Below, piece after piece: positions 12,444 to 21,465 of a stretch of 64,000 nt of DNA (the stretch's first letter is position 1; every line of letters begins with the position of its first letter). A program made the position numbers and the translations under genes. Under the pieces are notes generated by a model that worked only from the letters and a program-made list of their open reading frames with translations, was not told the DNA's origin and did not search any database. Source of the stretch: JAFALK01 sp042701975 (lineage in GTDB: Bacteria; Pseudomonadota; Gammaproteobacteria; Burkholderiales; Burkholderiaceae_C); the NCBI GenBank assembly GCA_042701975.1, contig CP170561.1, forward strand, positions 1 through 64,000, given 5' to 3'.

Positions 12444-13258
12444 AGCCGCTGAAGCGCGGCTTCCGTGTTGGTGCGCGTGACGCGCGCCGTCTCCTCGATG
12501 GACCAGCCGCGCAGCGCAGCCAACTCGGCAGCGATGCGCGGCAGCTCGGCCGGCTCGTTGCGCATCGTCGCGCCGGCCGCGCGCTCGGCCGCGGTCTTGT
12601 AGAGCCAGTGCGGCGGAATGTCCGGCGCGTCCGTCTCCAGCACCAGCGCTTCGGCCGGCAGCTCGGCCGCCAGGCGCCGGATCTGCAGCGAGCGATCAAA
12701 GGTCAGCGTGCCGCCGAAGCCCAGCTTGAAGCCTAGCTTGATGAATTCGTCCGCCTGCTGCCGGCTGCCGTTGAAGGCGTGGGCGATGCCGCCGGCGGTG
12801 AAGCCCACGCGGCGCAGGCCCGCCAGCAGTTGGTCGGCGCTCTTCCTCACATGCAGGATCACCGGCAGGTCGAAGCGGCGCGCGAGCTTGAGCTGCTCAA
12901 CGTAGAAGCGCTGCTGGCGTTCAGCATCGATGCCGACCACGAAGAAGTCCAGCCCGATCTCGCCCACCGCCACCAGTCGCGGATCGTGTGCATTCTCAGT
13001 GAGTTGTTGCGCGAGCAAGGCCAAATCCCCATCGACCGCCTTCATCACATACATCGGATGGATGCCCAGCGCATAGCTGAAGCGGTGCTGGCGCGCCAGC
13101 TCCCGCACGCTGTCGAAATCGAAGGCGCCGACCGCGGGAATGACGATCTGCTCGACGCCCGCCGCCCGCGCACGCGCCACGACCTCGTCCCGATCGCCGT
13201 CGAATTCGGGCGCGTCGAGATGGCAGTGGCTATCTGAAAACGACGGTGCGGCTGCCAT
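12401..13258 (-). CDS. tatD: TatD-family metal-dependent hydrolase/DNase
   Basis: A 285-residue TIM-barrel amidohydrolase. TatD proteins are metal-dependent 3'-5' exonucleases active on DNA and RNA and implicated in oxidative DNA damage repair. The N-terminal metal ligands DSHCHLD and the glutamate motif GEIGLDFF are present, as are later histidines (ILHVRKS and GIAHAFNGS). The ATG at 13258 lies 29 bases inside the end of purU, so it is translationally coupled. It could equally be called YcfH/YjjV; these paralogues cannot be told apart by eye. Confidence 0.93.
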   Translation of the reverse strand: MAAAPSFSDSHCHLDAPEFDGDRDEVVARARAAGVEQIVIPAVGAFDFDSVRELARQHRFSYALGIHPMYVMKAVDGDLALLAQQLTENAHDPRLVAVGEIGLDFFVVGIDAERQQRFYVEQLKLARRFDLPVILHVRKSADQLLAGLRRVGFTAGGIAHAFNGSRQQADEFIKLGFKLGFGGTLTFDRSLQIRRLAAELPAEALVLETDAPDIPPHWLYKTAAERAAGATMRNEPAELPRIAAELAALRGWSIEETARVTRTNTEAALQRLQRVRGAMGVSGTG

Positions 13259-14084
13259 TGAGAAGCACCCGGTGCTCGGCATGCCACTGGATCGCGCGGG
13301 CCAGAGTCACGCATTCCACGTCGCGGCCGATCGCCACGAGCTGGTCCGGCGTCAGGCTGTGGTCGATGCGCGCGACCTCCTGCTCGATGATCGGGCCCTC
13401 GTCCAGATCGCTGGTCACGTAGTGCGCCGTGGCGCCGATCACCTTCACGCCGCGCTCGTGCGCCTGGTGATAGGGCCGCGCGCCCTTGAAGCTGGGCAGG
13501 AAGCTGTGGTGGATGTTGATCGCCTTGCCGCTCAGGTAACGGCACAGCTCGGGCGACAGGATCTGCATGTAGCGGGCCAGCACGACCAGCTCGATGCGCT
13601 CCTGCTCGATCACCTCGATGATGCGCGCCTCCTGCGCCGCCTTCTGCTCTTGCGTGGCGCCCAGCAGCGGGAAGTGGTGGAAGGGGATGTTGTGCGAGGC
13701 CGCGAGCTGATAGAAGTCGCGATGGTTGGAGACGATGGCCGGGATCTCGATCGGCAGATGTCCGGTCTGCACGCGGAACAGCAAGTCGTTCAGGCAGTGC
13801 CCGAGCTTGGAGACCAGCAACAGCACGCGCATCTTGCGGTCCCGCGCCACCAGCTCCCAATCCATCTGCCACTGGGCGGCCAGCGCGCCGAATCCGGCAC
13901 GCAGCGCGTCCAGCTCTGCCGCCGATTCGAACTCGATGCGCATGAAGAAGCGCTGGTGATCCGCATCGCCGTGCTGGGCCGAACTCAGGATGTTGCCACC
14001 CTGGGCCAGCAGGAAGCCGGTGACGGCGTGGACGATGCCCGCACGGTCGGGGCAGCTCAGTCGGAGGATGAAAGCAGCGCTCAT
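13230..14084 (-). CDS. purU: Formyltetrahydrofolate deformylase PurU
   Basis: A 284-residue enzyme that hydrolyses 10-formyl-THF to formate and THF, balancing one-carbon pools and supplying formate to PurT. An N-terminal ACT domain (about 4-85) is followed by a GART-like formyl transferase domain. The catalytic Asn and His sit in the INIHHSFLPSFKGARPY block, and the aspartate loop in TSDLDEGPIIEQ. The length matches the family. It follows lolD by 16 bases and overlaps tatD, suggesting one transcript lolC-lolD-purU-tatD. Confidence 0.96.
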   Translation of the reverse strand: MSAAFILRLSCPDRAGIVHAVTGFLLAQGGNILSSAQHGDADHQRFFMRIEFESAAELDALRAGFGALAAQWQMDWELVARDRKMRVLLLVSKLGHCLNDLLFRVQTGHLPIEIPAIVSNHRDFYQLAASHNIPFHHFPLLGATQEQKAAQEARIIEVIEQERIELVVLARYMQILSPELCRYLSGKAINIHHSFLPSFKGARPYHQAHERGVKVIGATAHYVTSDLDEGPIIEQEVARIDHSLTPDQLVAIGRDVECVTLARAIQWHAEHRVLLNGSRTVVFR

Positions 14085-14100
14085 ACAGGATTCAGGGCAT

Positions 14101-14766
14101 TCAGGCCGGACTCAGTCGAAGGGTCGAGCCGCACTGCGCGGCCAGGTGTTCATCGTGGGTGACCATCACGAAGGCCGTGCCCAGCTCGTGCGCCGCGGCG
14201 AGCATCAGCTCGAACACCGTCTGCGACGTGCCGCGATCCAGGTTGCCCGTGGGTTCGTCGGCCAGCACGCAGGCCGGCTCGCTCACCAGCGCACGTGCAA
14301 TCGCCACGCGCTGGCGCTCGCCGCCGGACAGCTCGCCCGGCCGGTGCTCGGCCCGCTTGGCCAGGCCCACGCGCGCGAGCATGGCTGCTGCCTTCTCGCG
14401 CGCCTGCACCTGTGGCATGCGGCGCACACGCAGCGGCATGGCGACGTTGTCCAGCGCACTGAACTCGGGCAGCAGGTGGTGGAACTGGTAGACGAAGCCC
14501 AGGTGCTGGTTGCGCCAGCGGCCGAGAGCGGCTTCATCCATGCCCATCAGGCCCTGCCCCATCAGCTTCACGGCACCGCTGCTCGGCTTGTCCAGCCCAC
14601 CCAGCAGATGCAGCAGCGTGGACTTGCCTGAACCCGAGGCGCCGACGATGGCCAGCGTCTGGCCACGCAGCACCTTCACGTCCACGCCGTTCAGCACCTG
14701 CACGTCCAGCCCGCCTTCCTTGAAGCGGCGCGTCAGGCCAACGGCCTCAAGAACAACTTCACTCAT
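14101..14766 (-). CDS. lolD: Lipoprotein-releasing system ATP-binding protein LolD
   Basis: A 221-residue ABC ATPase that drives release of outer-membrane lipoproteins from the inner membrane to LolA. Walker A GASGSGKST, signature LSGGERQRVAIARAL, Walker B ACVLADEPTGNLD and an H-loop VMVTHDEHLA are all seen. The ATG at 14766 overlaps the lolC stop by eight bases; a longer reading from 14829 lies inside lolC and is rejected. Immediate coupling with lolC identifies it as LolD rather than another MacB-type ATPase. Confidence 0.95.
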   Translation of the reverse strand: MSEVVLEAVGLTRRFKEGGLDVQVLNGVDVKVLRGQTLAIVGASGSGKSTLLHLLGGLDKPSSGAVKLMGQGLMGMDEAALGRWRNQHLGFVYQFHHLLPEFSALDNVAMPLRVRRMPQVQAREKAAAMLARVGLAKRAEHRPGELSGGERQRVAIARALVSEPACVLADEPTGNLDRGTSQTVFELMLAAAHELGTAFVMVTHDEHLAAQCGSTLRLSPA

Positions 14767-16018
14767 AACGCAGCGCCTCGGCAGGTTGGACGCGGCTGGC
14801 ACGCCAGCTCGGGTACAGGGTGGCGGCAAAGGCCAGCACCAGGGAAACGATCACGATGGGCACGATGTCCGCGGCCTGCGGATCGCTGGGCATGCGACTG
14901 ATCACGTAGATGCTGGCCGGCAGGAAGGTGGTGTGCAGCGCCCATTCGATGAAGCCCACGATGGCGTCGATCTTGAACGCGGCCAGCAGGCCGAGCAGCG
15001 TGCCGGCCAAGGTGCCGATCACGCCGGCCGCCGCCCCCTGCACCATGAAGATGCCCATGATCGAGCGCGGACTGGCACCCAGCGTGCGCAGGATGGCGAT
15101 GTCGCTCTGCTTGTCGGTCACCGTCATCACCAGCGTGGAGACGAGGTTGAAGGCCGCCACGGCAACGATCAGCGTGAGGATGATGCCCATCATCTTCTTC
15201 TCCACCTGCACGGCATCGAACCAGACGGCGTTGGTGCGGGTCCAGTCGCGCACCAGCATCTCGGGGCCGAGGCTTTGCTGCAGCTCGGAGCCGACCTCAC
15301 GGGCCTGCTGCACGTCCTTGAGCCGCAGCTGCACGCCGGTCGGGCCGCCGCTGCGGAAGAGCTTGGCGGCATCCTCGATGTTGACCAGCGCCATCGCCGA
15401 GTCGTATTCGTAGTGGCCGGCGTTGAAGATACCTTGCACGGTGAAGGTCTTGAGCCGCGGCACGACGCCGGCCGGCGTCACCTCGCCGTTGGGCGCCACG
15501 ACGGTGATCTTGTCGCCCACGGCCACGCCGAGCTGGCGCGCCATCTCGATGCCGATCACGATGCTCCAGGTGCCGGGCTGGAGCTTGTCCAGCGTGCCGT
15601 TGGCCTTGAGCTCGACCGCCAGCGGCGTGACGTCAGGTTCGTTCGAAGGCGAGATGCCGCGCACCATGGCGCCCCGCATGTCTTCACCCCGCGCGATCAG
15701 GGCCTGCGCCGCCACGAAGGGCGCCGCGCCCACCACGGCCGGGTTCTGGTGCGCCTTGTCGGCCAGCGCGTGCCAGTCCGGCAGCGGGCCACCCGCGTAG
15801 TTCTGCACCTCCACGTGGGCGATCACCGAGAGCATGCGATCGCGGACCTCCTTCTGGAAGCCGTTCATCACCGAAAGCACGATGATCAGCGCCGCCACGC
15901 CCAGCGCAATGCCCAGCATGGACACGCCCGAGATGAAGGAGATGAATCGGTTGCGCCGCCCGCCGCGTCCGGCCCGGGTGTAGCGCCAGCCGATCTGCAA
16001 TTCATAAGGCCAGTTCAT
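14759..16018 (-). CDS. lolC: Lipoprotein-releasing ABC transporter permease LolC/LolE
   Basis: A 419-residue permease with one N-terminal membrane helix (RFISFISGVSMLGIALGVAALIIVLSV), a large periplasmic domain, and three C-terminal helices, the MacB/FtsX topology of LolC/LolE. The conserved N-terminus YELQIGWRYTRAGRG is typical. Only one permease gene is present, so the complex is probably a homodimer-type LolF system or the partner lies elsewhere. The ATG at 16018 is the first before the conserved YELQIGWRY segment; longer upstream reading is unsupported. Confidence 0.94.
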   Translation of the reverse strand: MNWPYELQIGWRYTRAGRGGRRNRFISFISGVSMLGIALGVAALIIVLSVMNGFQKEVRDRMLSVIAHVEVQNYAGGPLPDWHALADKAHQNPAVVGAAPFVAAQALIARGEDMRGAMVRGISPSNEPDVTPLAVELKANGTLDKLQPGTWSIVIGIEMARQLGVAVGDKITVVAPNGEVTPAGVVPRLKTFTVQGIFNAGHYEYDSAMALVNIEDAAKLFRSGGPTGVQLRLKDVQQAREVGSELQQSLGPEMLVRDWTRTNAVWFDAVQVEKKMMGIILTLIVAVAAFNLVSTLVMTVTDKQSDIAILRTLGASPRSIMGIFMVQGAAAGVIGTLAGTLLGLLAAFKIDAIVGFIEWALHTTFLPASIYVISRMPSDPQAADIVPIVIVSLVLAFAATLYPSWRASRVQPAEALRYE

Positions 16019-16156
16019 GGGCGGGGATGCTAACCGACCCCCTTCGCCGGCAAATATTCCCAAAAGCACGGCGGCGCTCCGTCCCTCGCCCACAAGCTGG
16101 CCTTGGCCCGTGCTGCTCCCCTAACATCACATGCGCACTGACTCCAAGCCTGTCCC

Positions 16157-16915
16157 ATGCCCCTGGCCTCGCGCCGACAGACCCTGTCCGTACTGCTCGC
16201 AGCCCTGAGCGCAACGTGCTCGCCGCACATCGCCCAGGCTGCCGAGCCGGGGCTGCCGCAGTTCGTGGAGGTGGGCACGTCTTCGAGCGACCAGCTGACC
16301 GTGGTGACGGCACTGCTGCGCGAGGCCTACAAGCGGGTGGGCGTGGAGCTGCGCGTGCGGGAGCTGCCGATGCGCCGCCGCCTGCTGCTGGCCGACAACG
16401 GCACGCTCGACGGCGATCTGGCCCGCGTGGCCGGCGTGCAGCAGGAAGCGCCGCAGCTCATCCGCGTCAACGTGCCGGTCTACCAGTTCGCGCTCAAGGC
16501 CTACCGCCTGGGCCGACCCGATGTCGACTGCCCGGCCTCGATCCGCACCCTCGAGCTCGGCTATGCCGGCGTGGCCGTGCTGCGAGGCCACCATGCGGCC
16601 GAGCAGGCCCTGCCCACCGCGGCGCAAGTGCCGGTCAACAGCTACGACGAAGCGGCGCGCCAGCTTCAGCGCGGCAAGGTCGCTTTCGTGCTGGCCCCGC
16701 CGCTGGCCTTCGAAGGCGCGTTGCGCCGCACCCGCGTGACCGGCTTCTGCGCCATGAGCACCGACACCGAAACGCACGCCCTCTTCCACATGCTGCACCG
16801 CCGCCATGCCGTGCTGGCCGCGCGGCTGGAACAGGTGCTGGGTCAGATGCAGCAGAGCGGTGAGATGTCGACGATCCTCGCCAACGCGGAAAGGCAGTTG
16901 CTGCTGCAGCGCTGA
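16157..16915 (+). CDS. Periplasmic amino-acid-type substrate-binding protein
   Basis: A 252-residue secreted protein. A signal peptide is visible at residues 1-28 (RRQTLSVLLAALSATC... ending AQA-A). The mature part looks like a bacterial extracellular solute-binding protein family 3 fold: early VGTSSSDQLTVVTALLREAYKRVG, then a two-lobe pattern. No ABC permease or ATPase is next to it, so it may act as a stand-alone sensor or binding protein. The ligand is unknown. It is divergent from lolC with a 138-base intergenic region. Confidence 0.75.
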   Translation: MPLASRRQTLSVLLAALSATCSPHIAQAAEPGLPQFVEVGTSSSDQLTVVTALLREAYKRVGVELRVRELPMRRRLLLADNGTLDGDLARVAGVQQEAPQLIRVNVPVYQFALKAYRLGRPDVDCPASIRTLELGYAGVAVLRGHHAAEQALPTAAQVPVNSYDEAARQLQRGKVAFVLAPPLAFEGALRRTRVTGFCAMSTDTETHALFHMLHRRHAVLAARLEQVLGQMQQSGEMSTILANAERQLLLQR

Positions 16916-16994
16916 CGCCTCGCATCGCCCCTTGGCCGCCCGTCGCGCTGACCGCAGAATCGGCCGCAGCATTCGCCAAGAGGAGGCGCCCCCG

Positions 16995-17318
16995 ATGAGC
17001 GATCCCCAGCCCCTCAACCGCTGTGCAACATCGATATCACCGAGCCCGGCGAATACCGCTTCACGCTGAACTACGCCGCGAATCAGGCGCCGGCCGGTCG
17101 CGAAGGCGTGCTGGAGATGGGCGAGCGCATCGTCCATTTCGCTGTGCTGGAGACCGGACCGACGGGCTCACGCACGCGGGCGCTGCCGCTGTTCGCGCAC
17201 TCGATCGGCAACCCGCTGCTGCCTGCCGGGCAAGCACCGGCTGCGCGTCCGCCCGCTGAGTTCGACCGGTGAGCTGTTCCTGCTGAAGTCGCTGGTGATC
17301 GAGCCGGTCGACTCAAGC
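16995..17318 (+). pseudogene. Remnant of a glycosidase-type C-terminal carbohydrate-binding domain
   Basis: A ribosome-binding site (AGGAGG, 16981-16986) and an ATG at 16995 are followed by a few codons. Then, out of frame, comes a piece reading CNIDITEPGEYRFTLNYAAN. After a further frame change near 17225, the end reads LRVRPLSSTGELFLLKSLVI followed by EPVD. The pattern (an aG-x-Y-x-v-x-l-x-Y start and a final LPAGKHRLRVRP strand) resembles beta-sandwich domains at the C-terminus of alpha-L-fucosidases and related secreted hydrolases. The catalytic part is gone and at least two frame breaks are present. The identity of the parent gene is a guess; the decay is clear. Confidence 0.5.
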
Positions 17319-20114
17319 TCAGTGCGCTTCATCCCAGTTCGCGCCCACGCCCACCTCGGCCAGCAACGGCACCTTGAAGCTGGCGGCCGTGGCCATCAGG
17401 CGCGGGATCTCGGTCTTCACCCAGTCGAGCTCGGCCTCGGGCACCTCGAAGACCAGTTCATCATGCACCTGCATGACGATGCGCGTGGCCTTGCCGGCGC
17501 GGTCCAGCTCGGCCTGCACCGCCGCCATGGCCAGCTTGATCAGGTCGGCCGCCGTGCCCTGCATCGGCGCGTTGATGGCCTGGCGCTCGGCACCGGCCTT
17601 GCGCGGGCCGTTGCCGCCGTTGATTTCGGGCAGGTAGATGCGACGGCCGAACAGCGTCTGCACATAGCCGTTGGCGCGGGCAAATTCCTTGGTGCGCTCC
17701 ATGTAGTCGCGCACGCCGGCAAAACGGGTGAAGTAGCGGTCGATGTAGTCCTTGGCCGCCTTCTGCTCGATGCCCAGGCTCGAAGCCAGGCCGAAGGCGC
17801 CCATGCCGTAGATCAGGCCGAAGTTGATGGTCTTGGCATAACGGCGCTGTTCGGCTGACACCTCGGCCAGCGGCGTACCGAAAACTTCGGACGCCGTCGC
17901 GCGGTGCACGTCCTGACCTTCGCCGAAGGCGTTCAGCATGCCCGGGTCCTCGCTGATGTGGGCCATCAGGCGCAGCTCGATCTGCGAGTAGTCGGCGCTG
18001 GCGATCACATGGCCCGGCGCGGCCACGAAGGCCTCGCGCACGCGCCGGCCTTCCGGCGTGCGGATCGGGATGTTCTGCAGGTTCGGGTCGGTCGATGCCA
18101 GCCGGCCGGTGACGGCCACGGCCTGCGAGTAGGTCGTGTGCACACGGCCCGTCGTCGCGTTGATCTGCTGCGGCAGCTTGTCCGTGTAGGTGCTCTTGAG
18201 CTTGGCCAGGCCGCGGTATTCGAGGATCTTGGCCGGCAGCGGGTAGTCCTCGGCCAGCTTGGCCAGCACTTCCTCGTCGGTCGAGCGCGCGCCGGTGGCG
18301 GTCTTCTTGATGGTCGGCAGGCCGAGCTTGTCGAACAGAATCTCGCCCAGCTGCTTGGGGCTGCCCATGTTGAAGGGCTGGCCGGCGATGGCGTAGGCTT
18401 CCTGCTCCAGTGCGACAAGGCGCAGGCCCAGCTCGTTGCTCTGCGCGTTGAGCCGCCCGGCATCGATCAGCACGCCGTTGCGCTCGATACGCGCCAGCAG
18501 CTCGCTGGTCTTCACTTCCAGCTCGTAGATGAACTTCAGGCCCGCTTCCGCCTCGATGCGCGGCCACAAGATCTCGTGCACCTGCAAGCACATGTCGGAG
18601 TCTTCGGCCGAGTAGTGAGCAGCCTTGGCCACTTCCACCTGCGCGAACGGGATCTGGTTGACACCCTTGCCGCAGAGGTCTTCATACGAAACGCCGGCAC
18701 GACCCAGGTAGCGCTCGCCCAGGGCGCCCAGGCCGTGGGTCTTGTGCGCCTCCAGCACATAGCTTTGCAGCATGGTGTCGTGCACCACGCCGTTCAGCGC
18801 AATGCCGTGATTGGCGAACACATGCCAGTCGTACTTGAGGTTCTGGCCGAGCTTCTTCTTGCCCGCGTCCTCCAGCCAAGGCTTGAGCTTGGCCAGCACT
18901 TCGTCGATGGGCAGCTGCGCCGGCGCATCCGGGCCGCTGTGCATCAGCGGGATGTAGGCGGCCTCGCCGGCCTTCACGGAGAAGCTGATGCCGACGATGC
19001 GGGCCAGCATCGGCTCCAGCGAATCGGTCTCGGTGTCCACGGCCGACAGCTCGGCGGCCTGCAGCCGGGCCAGCCAGGCGTCGAAGGTCGGCCAGTCGAG
19101 GATGGTCGTGTAGTCGCTGACCACGTCGGCGCGGAGCGGCACCGGCTCGTCGTCAACATCGTCGAACAGGCCGGCCGTCTGCGGCGCGGCAGCGGCCTTG
19201 GGCGCTGCTGCAGCAGCAGCTGCTGGACCAGCAGCGGCGCCGCCCGTCAATTCCTTCAGCAGCGTCTTGAAGCCCTCGCGGGTGAAGAACTCGGTCAGCG
19301 CCGGCTTGTCCACGTCCTTGAAGGCCAGCGCGTCGAGCGCCGGCAGGCCCGTCAAGTGCTCATCCAGCGCGCAATCGCACTTGATGGTGACCAGCTTGCG
19401 GCCCATCGGCAGCCAGTCGAGCGCCTTGCGCAGGTTCTCGCCGGCCACGCCCTTGACTTGGTCGGCGCTGGCGATCACGCCGTCCAGTGAGCCGTATTCG
19501 CCGATCCACTTGGCAGCGGTCTTCGGGCCGACCTTTTCGACGCCGGGCACGTTGTCCACGGTGTCGCCCATCAGGGTCAGGTAGTCGATGATGCGCTCGG
19601 GCGGCACGCCGAACTTGGCCGTCACGGCGGCGCTGTCCAGCCGCTCGATCGGCTTGGCCATGGTGTTGACCAGGCTGACATCCTCGTTCACAAGCTGGGC
19701 CATGTCCTTGTCGCCGGTGGCGATCACGACGCGGTAGCCCGCCGCGCGGCCGATGCAGGCCAGCGTGCCGATGGCGTCGTCGGCCTCGATGCCGGGCACT
19801 TCAAGCACCGGCCAGCCAAGAATCTTTACCACCTCGTGGATGGGCTCGATCTGGGCGCGCAGGTCGTCCGGCATGGACGGACGCTGGGCCTTGTATTCCG
19901 GGTACCAGTCGTCGCGGAAGGTCTTGCCCTTGGCGTCGAAGACACAGGCGGCGAAGGCAGCACCTTCGTCATCCCGCAACTTCTTCATCATCGCGACGAA
20001 GCCGTGCACGGCGCCGGTGGGCTGGCCGGCCGGGCCGCGCAGGTCGGGCAACGCGTGATAAGCGCGGTAAAGAAAGCTGGAACCGTCGACCAGCAACAAA
20101 ATGGGCTTGCTCAT
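17319..20114 (-). CDS. polA: DNA polymerase I
   Basis: A 931-residue replication and repair polymerase. It has an N-terminal 5'-nuclease domain (about 1-290, with DGSSFLYRAYHAL and ATGDKDMAQLV), an alanine-rich linker, a 3'-5' exonuclease domain with the intact DTETD motif, and a family A polymerase domain containing motif A (DYSQIELRLMAHIS), the O-helix (RRYAKTINFGLIYGMG) and motif C (QVHDELVFEV, 882-891). The ATG at 20114 (MSKPILLLVDG) matches the usual start. It is divergent from a DUF2782 gene 33 bases away. The alanine/proline linker of over 20 residues is longer than usual. Confidence 0.97.
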   Translation of the reverse strand: MSKPILLLVDGSSFLYRAYHALPDLRGPAGQPTGAVHGFVAMMKKLRDDEGAAFAACVFDAKGKTFRDDWYPEYKAQRPSMPDDLRAQIEPIHEVVKILGWPVLEVPGIEADDAIGTLACIGRAAGYRVVIATGDKDMAQLVNEDVSLVNTMAKPIERLDSAAVTAKFGVPPERIIDYLTLMGDTVDNVPGVEKVGPKTAAKWIGEYGSLDGVIASADQVKGVAGENLRKALDWLPMGRKLVTIKCDCALDEHLTGLPALDALAFKDVDKPALTEFFTREGFKTLLKELTGGAAAGPAAAAAAAPKAAAAPQTAGLFDDVDDEPVPLRADVVSDYTTILDWPTFDAWLARLQAAELSAVDTETDSLEPMLARIVGISFSVKAGEAAYIPLMHSGPDAPAQLPIDEVLAKLKPWLEDAGKKKLGQNLKYDWHVFANHGIALNGVVHDTMLQSYVLEAHKTHGLGALGERYLGRAGVSYEDLCGKGVNQIPFAQVEVAKAAHYSAEDSDMCLQVHEILWPRIEAEAGLKFIYELEVKTSELLARIERNGVLIDAGRLNAQSNELGLRLVALEQEAYAIAGQPFNMGSPKQLGEILFDKLGLPTIKKTATGARSTDEEVLAKLAEDYPLPAKILEYRGLAKLKSTYTDKLPQQINATTGRVHTTYSQAVAVTGRLASTDPNLQNIPIRTPEGRRVREAFVAAPGHVIASADYSQIELRLMAHISEDPGMLNAFGEGQDVHRATASEVFGTPLAEVSAEQRRYAKTINFGLIYGMGAFGLASSLGIEQKAAKDYIDRYFTRFAGVRDYMERTKEFARANGYVQTLFGRRIYLPEINGGNGPRKAGAERQAINAPMQGTAADLIKLAMAAVQAELDRAGKATRIVMQVHDELVFEVPEAELDWVKTEIPRLMATAASFKVPLLAEVGVGANWDEAH

Positions 20115-20147
20115 GGAGCGGGATTGTGCCCGCATAGAATCGGCGAC

Positions 20148-20492
20148 ATGCGCTGCCTTGCCCTGCCCCTTTTGCTGCTCGCCTCCCTGGCTCACGCCGA
20201 GGACAAGCCGGCCGACATGCCTGCGCCCAAGCCGGGCTGGACCGTCATCGAGGCGCCGGATCTGCCCGGCATCGAGCCCAAGATCGAGCGCTTGGTCACT
20301 GAAGACCGCAACGCCCGCGTCGAGGAGCTGCGCGTGCGCGGCGAGGTCAAGAAGGTCAAGGTCCACCCCAAGATCATCCCGGCGCCCGACTACGAAATCA
20401 TCGTCGGCGACGCCAGCCGCGAGCCCGTGGCCTTTCCCGACGGCCGACACGGCGTCATCGGCCAGCGCGTCTGGGAACTGATGCAGTTCTGA
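20148..20492 (+). CDS. DUF2782 secreted protein
   Basis: A 114-residue protein with a signal peptide (MRCLALPLLLLASLAHA, cleaved before about residue 18) and a charged mature part containing VRGEVKKVKVHP and DYEIIVGDASREP. It matches the DUF2782 family, found beside polA and thrB in many gamma- and betaproteobacteria. The function is unknown; periplasmic location is inferred from the signal. Its stop overlaps the thrB start by one base. Confidence 0.85.
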   Translation: MRCLALPLLLLASLAHAEDKPADMPAPKPGWTVIEAPDLPGIEPKIERLVTEDRNARVEELRVRGEVKKVKVHPKIIPAPDYEIIVGDASREPVAFPDGRHGVIGQRVWELMQF

Positions 20493-21454
20493 TGGCGGTC
20501 TTTACAGAGGTTTCGCTAGAACAAGCCCAGGCCCTCAGCACCCGACTCGGCCTCGGCACCGTCAGCGGCCTGCGCGGCATCAAGGCCGGCATCGAGAACA
20601 GCAACTTCTTCCTCAGCACTGCCAACGGCGAATTCGTGCTGACCGTGTTCGAGCGCCTATCGTTCGAGCAGTTGCCCTTCTACCTGCGCCTGATGCAGCA
20701 CCTGGCCGCCCACGGCGTGCGCGTGCCGGCACCGCAGGCGGACGCCCAGGGCGAGATCCTCTTCGAGCTTTCGGGCAAGCCCGCCGCCGTGGTGGAAAAG
20801 CTGGCCGGCGGCCACGAGCTGGCGCCCGATTCGGCGCACTGTGCGCAAGTGGGCGCGGGCCTGGCGCGCATGCACCTGGCCGGCCGCGAGTTCACGATGC
20901 ACCAGCCCAATCTGCGTGGCCTGCCGTGGTGGACCGAGACCGTGCCCGTGGTCCTGCCGCATCTCACACCCGACCAGGCCGAGCTGATCACGGCCGAGCT
21001 GGACTTCCAGCAGCACCTGGCCGCATCGAAGCAATACGCCGACCTGCCGCACGGCCCCATCCACGCCGATCTGTTCCGCGACAACGTGATGTTCCTGGAA
21101 GGCCGGCTCACCGGCTTCTTCGACTTCTACTTCGCCGGCTGCGACAGCTTCCTGTTCGATATCGCCGTGTGCCTGAACGACTGGTGCATCGACCTGGATT
21201 CCGGCCGCCTGATCGAGGAACGCGCCGAGACCTTCGTGCGCGCTTATGAAACCGTGCGCCCGCTGAGCGGCACCGAGCACCGCCTGCTGCCCGCCCTGCT
21301 GCGCGCCGCCGCGCTGCGCTTCTGGATCTCGCGGCTGTGGGACTATCACCTGCCGCGCGAGGCCAGCCTGCTCAAGCCGCACGACCCCGCGCATTTCGAG
21401 CGCGTGCTGCGCGAACGCATCGAGCGCCCCTGGCACGCGCTGAAGTCGCAATAA
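20492..21454 (+). CDS. thrB: Homoserine kinase (ChoK/APH type)
   Basis: A 320-residue kinase of the choline/aminoglycoside phosphotransferase fold, the non-GHMP ThrB found in Pseudomonas and betaproteobacteria. It phosphorylates homoserine in threonine synthesis. The catalytic loop HADLFRDNVMF and the metal-binding FFDFYFAG follow one another near residues 190-215. The N-terminus MAVFTEVSLEQA is the usual one. It is the second gene of the DUF2782-thrB-BPSS1780 unit. Confidence 0.94.
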   Translation: MAVFTEVSLEQAQALSTRLGLGTVSGLRGIKAGIENSNFFLSTANGEFVLTVFERLSFEQLPFYLRLMQHLAAHGVRVPAPQADAQGEILFELSGKPAAVVEKLAGGHELAPDSAHCAQVGAGLARMHLAGREFTMHQPNLRGLPWWTETVPVVLPHLTPDQAELITAELDFQQHLAASKQYADLPHGPIHADLFRDNVMFLEGRLTGFFDFYFAGCDSFLFDIAVCLNDWCIDLDSGRLIEERAETFVRAYETVRPLSGTEHRLLPALLRAAALRFWISRLWDYHLPREASLLKPHDPAHFERVLRERIERPWHALKSQ

Positions 21455-21465
21455 GTCGTCATTTC

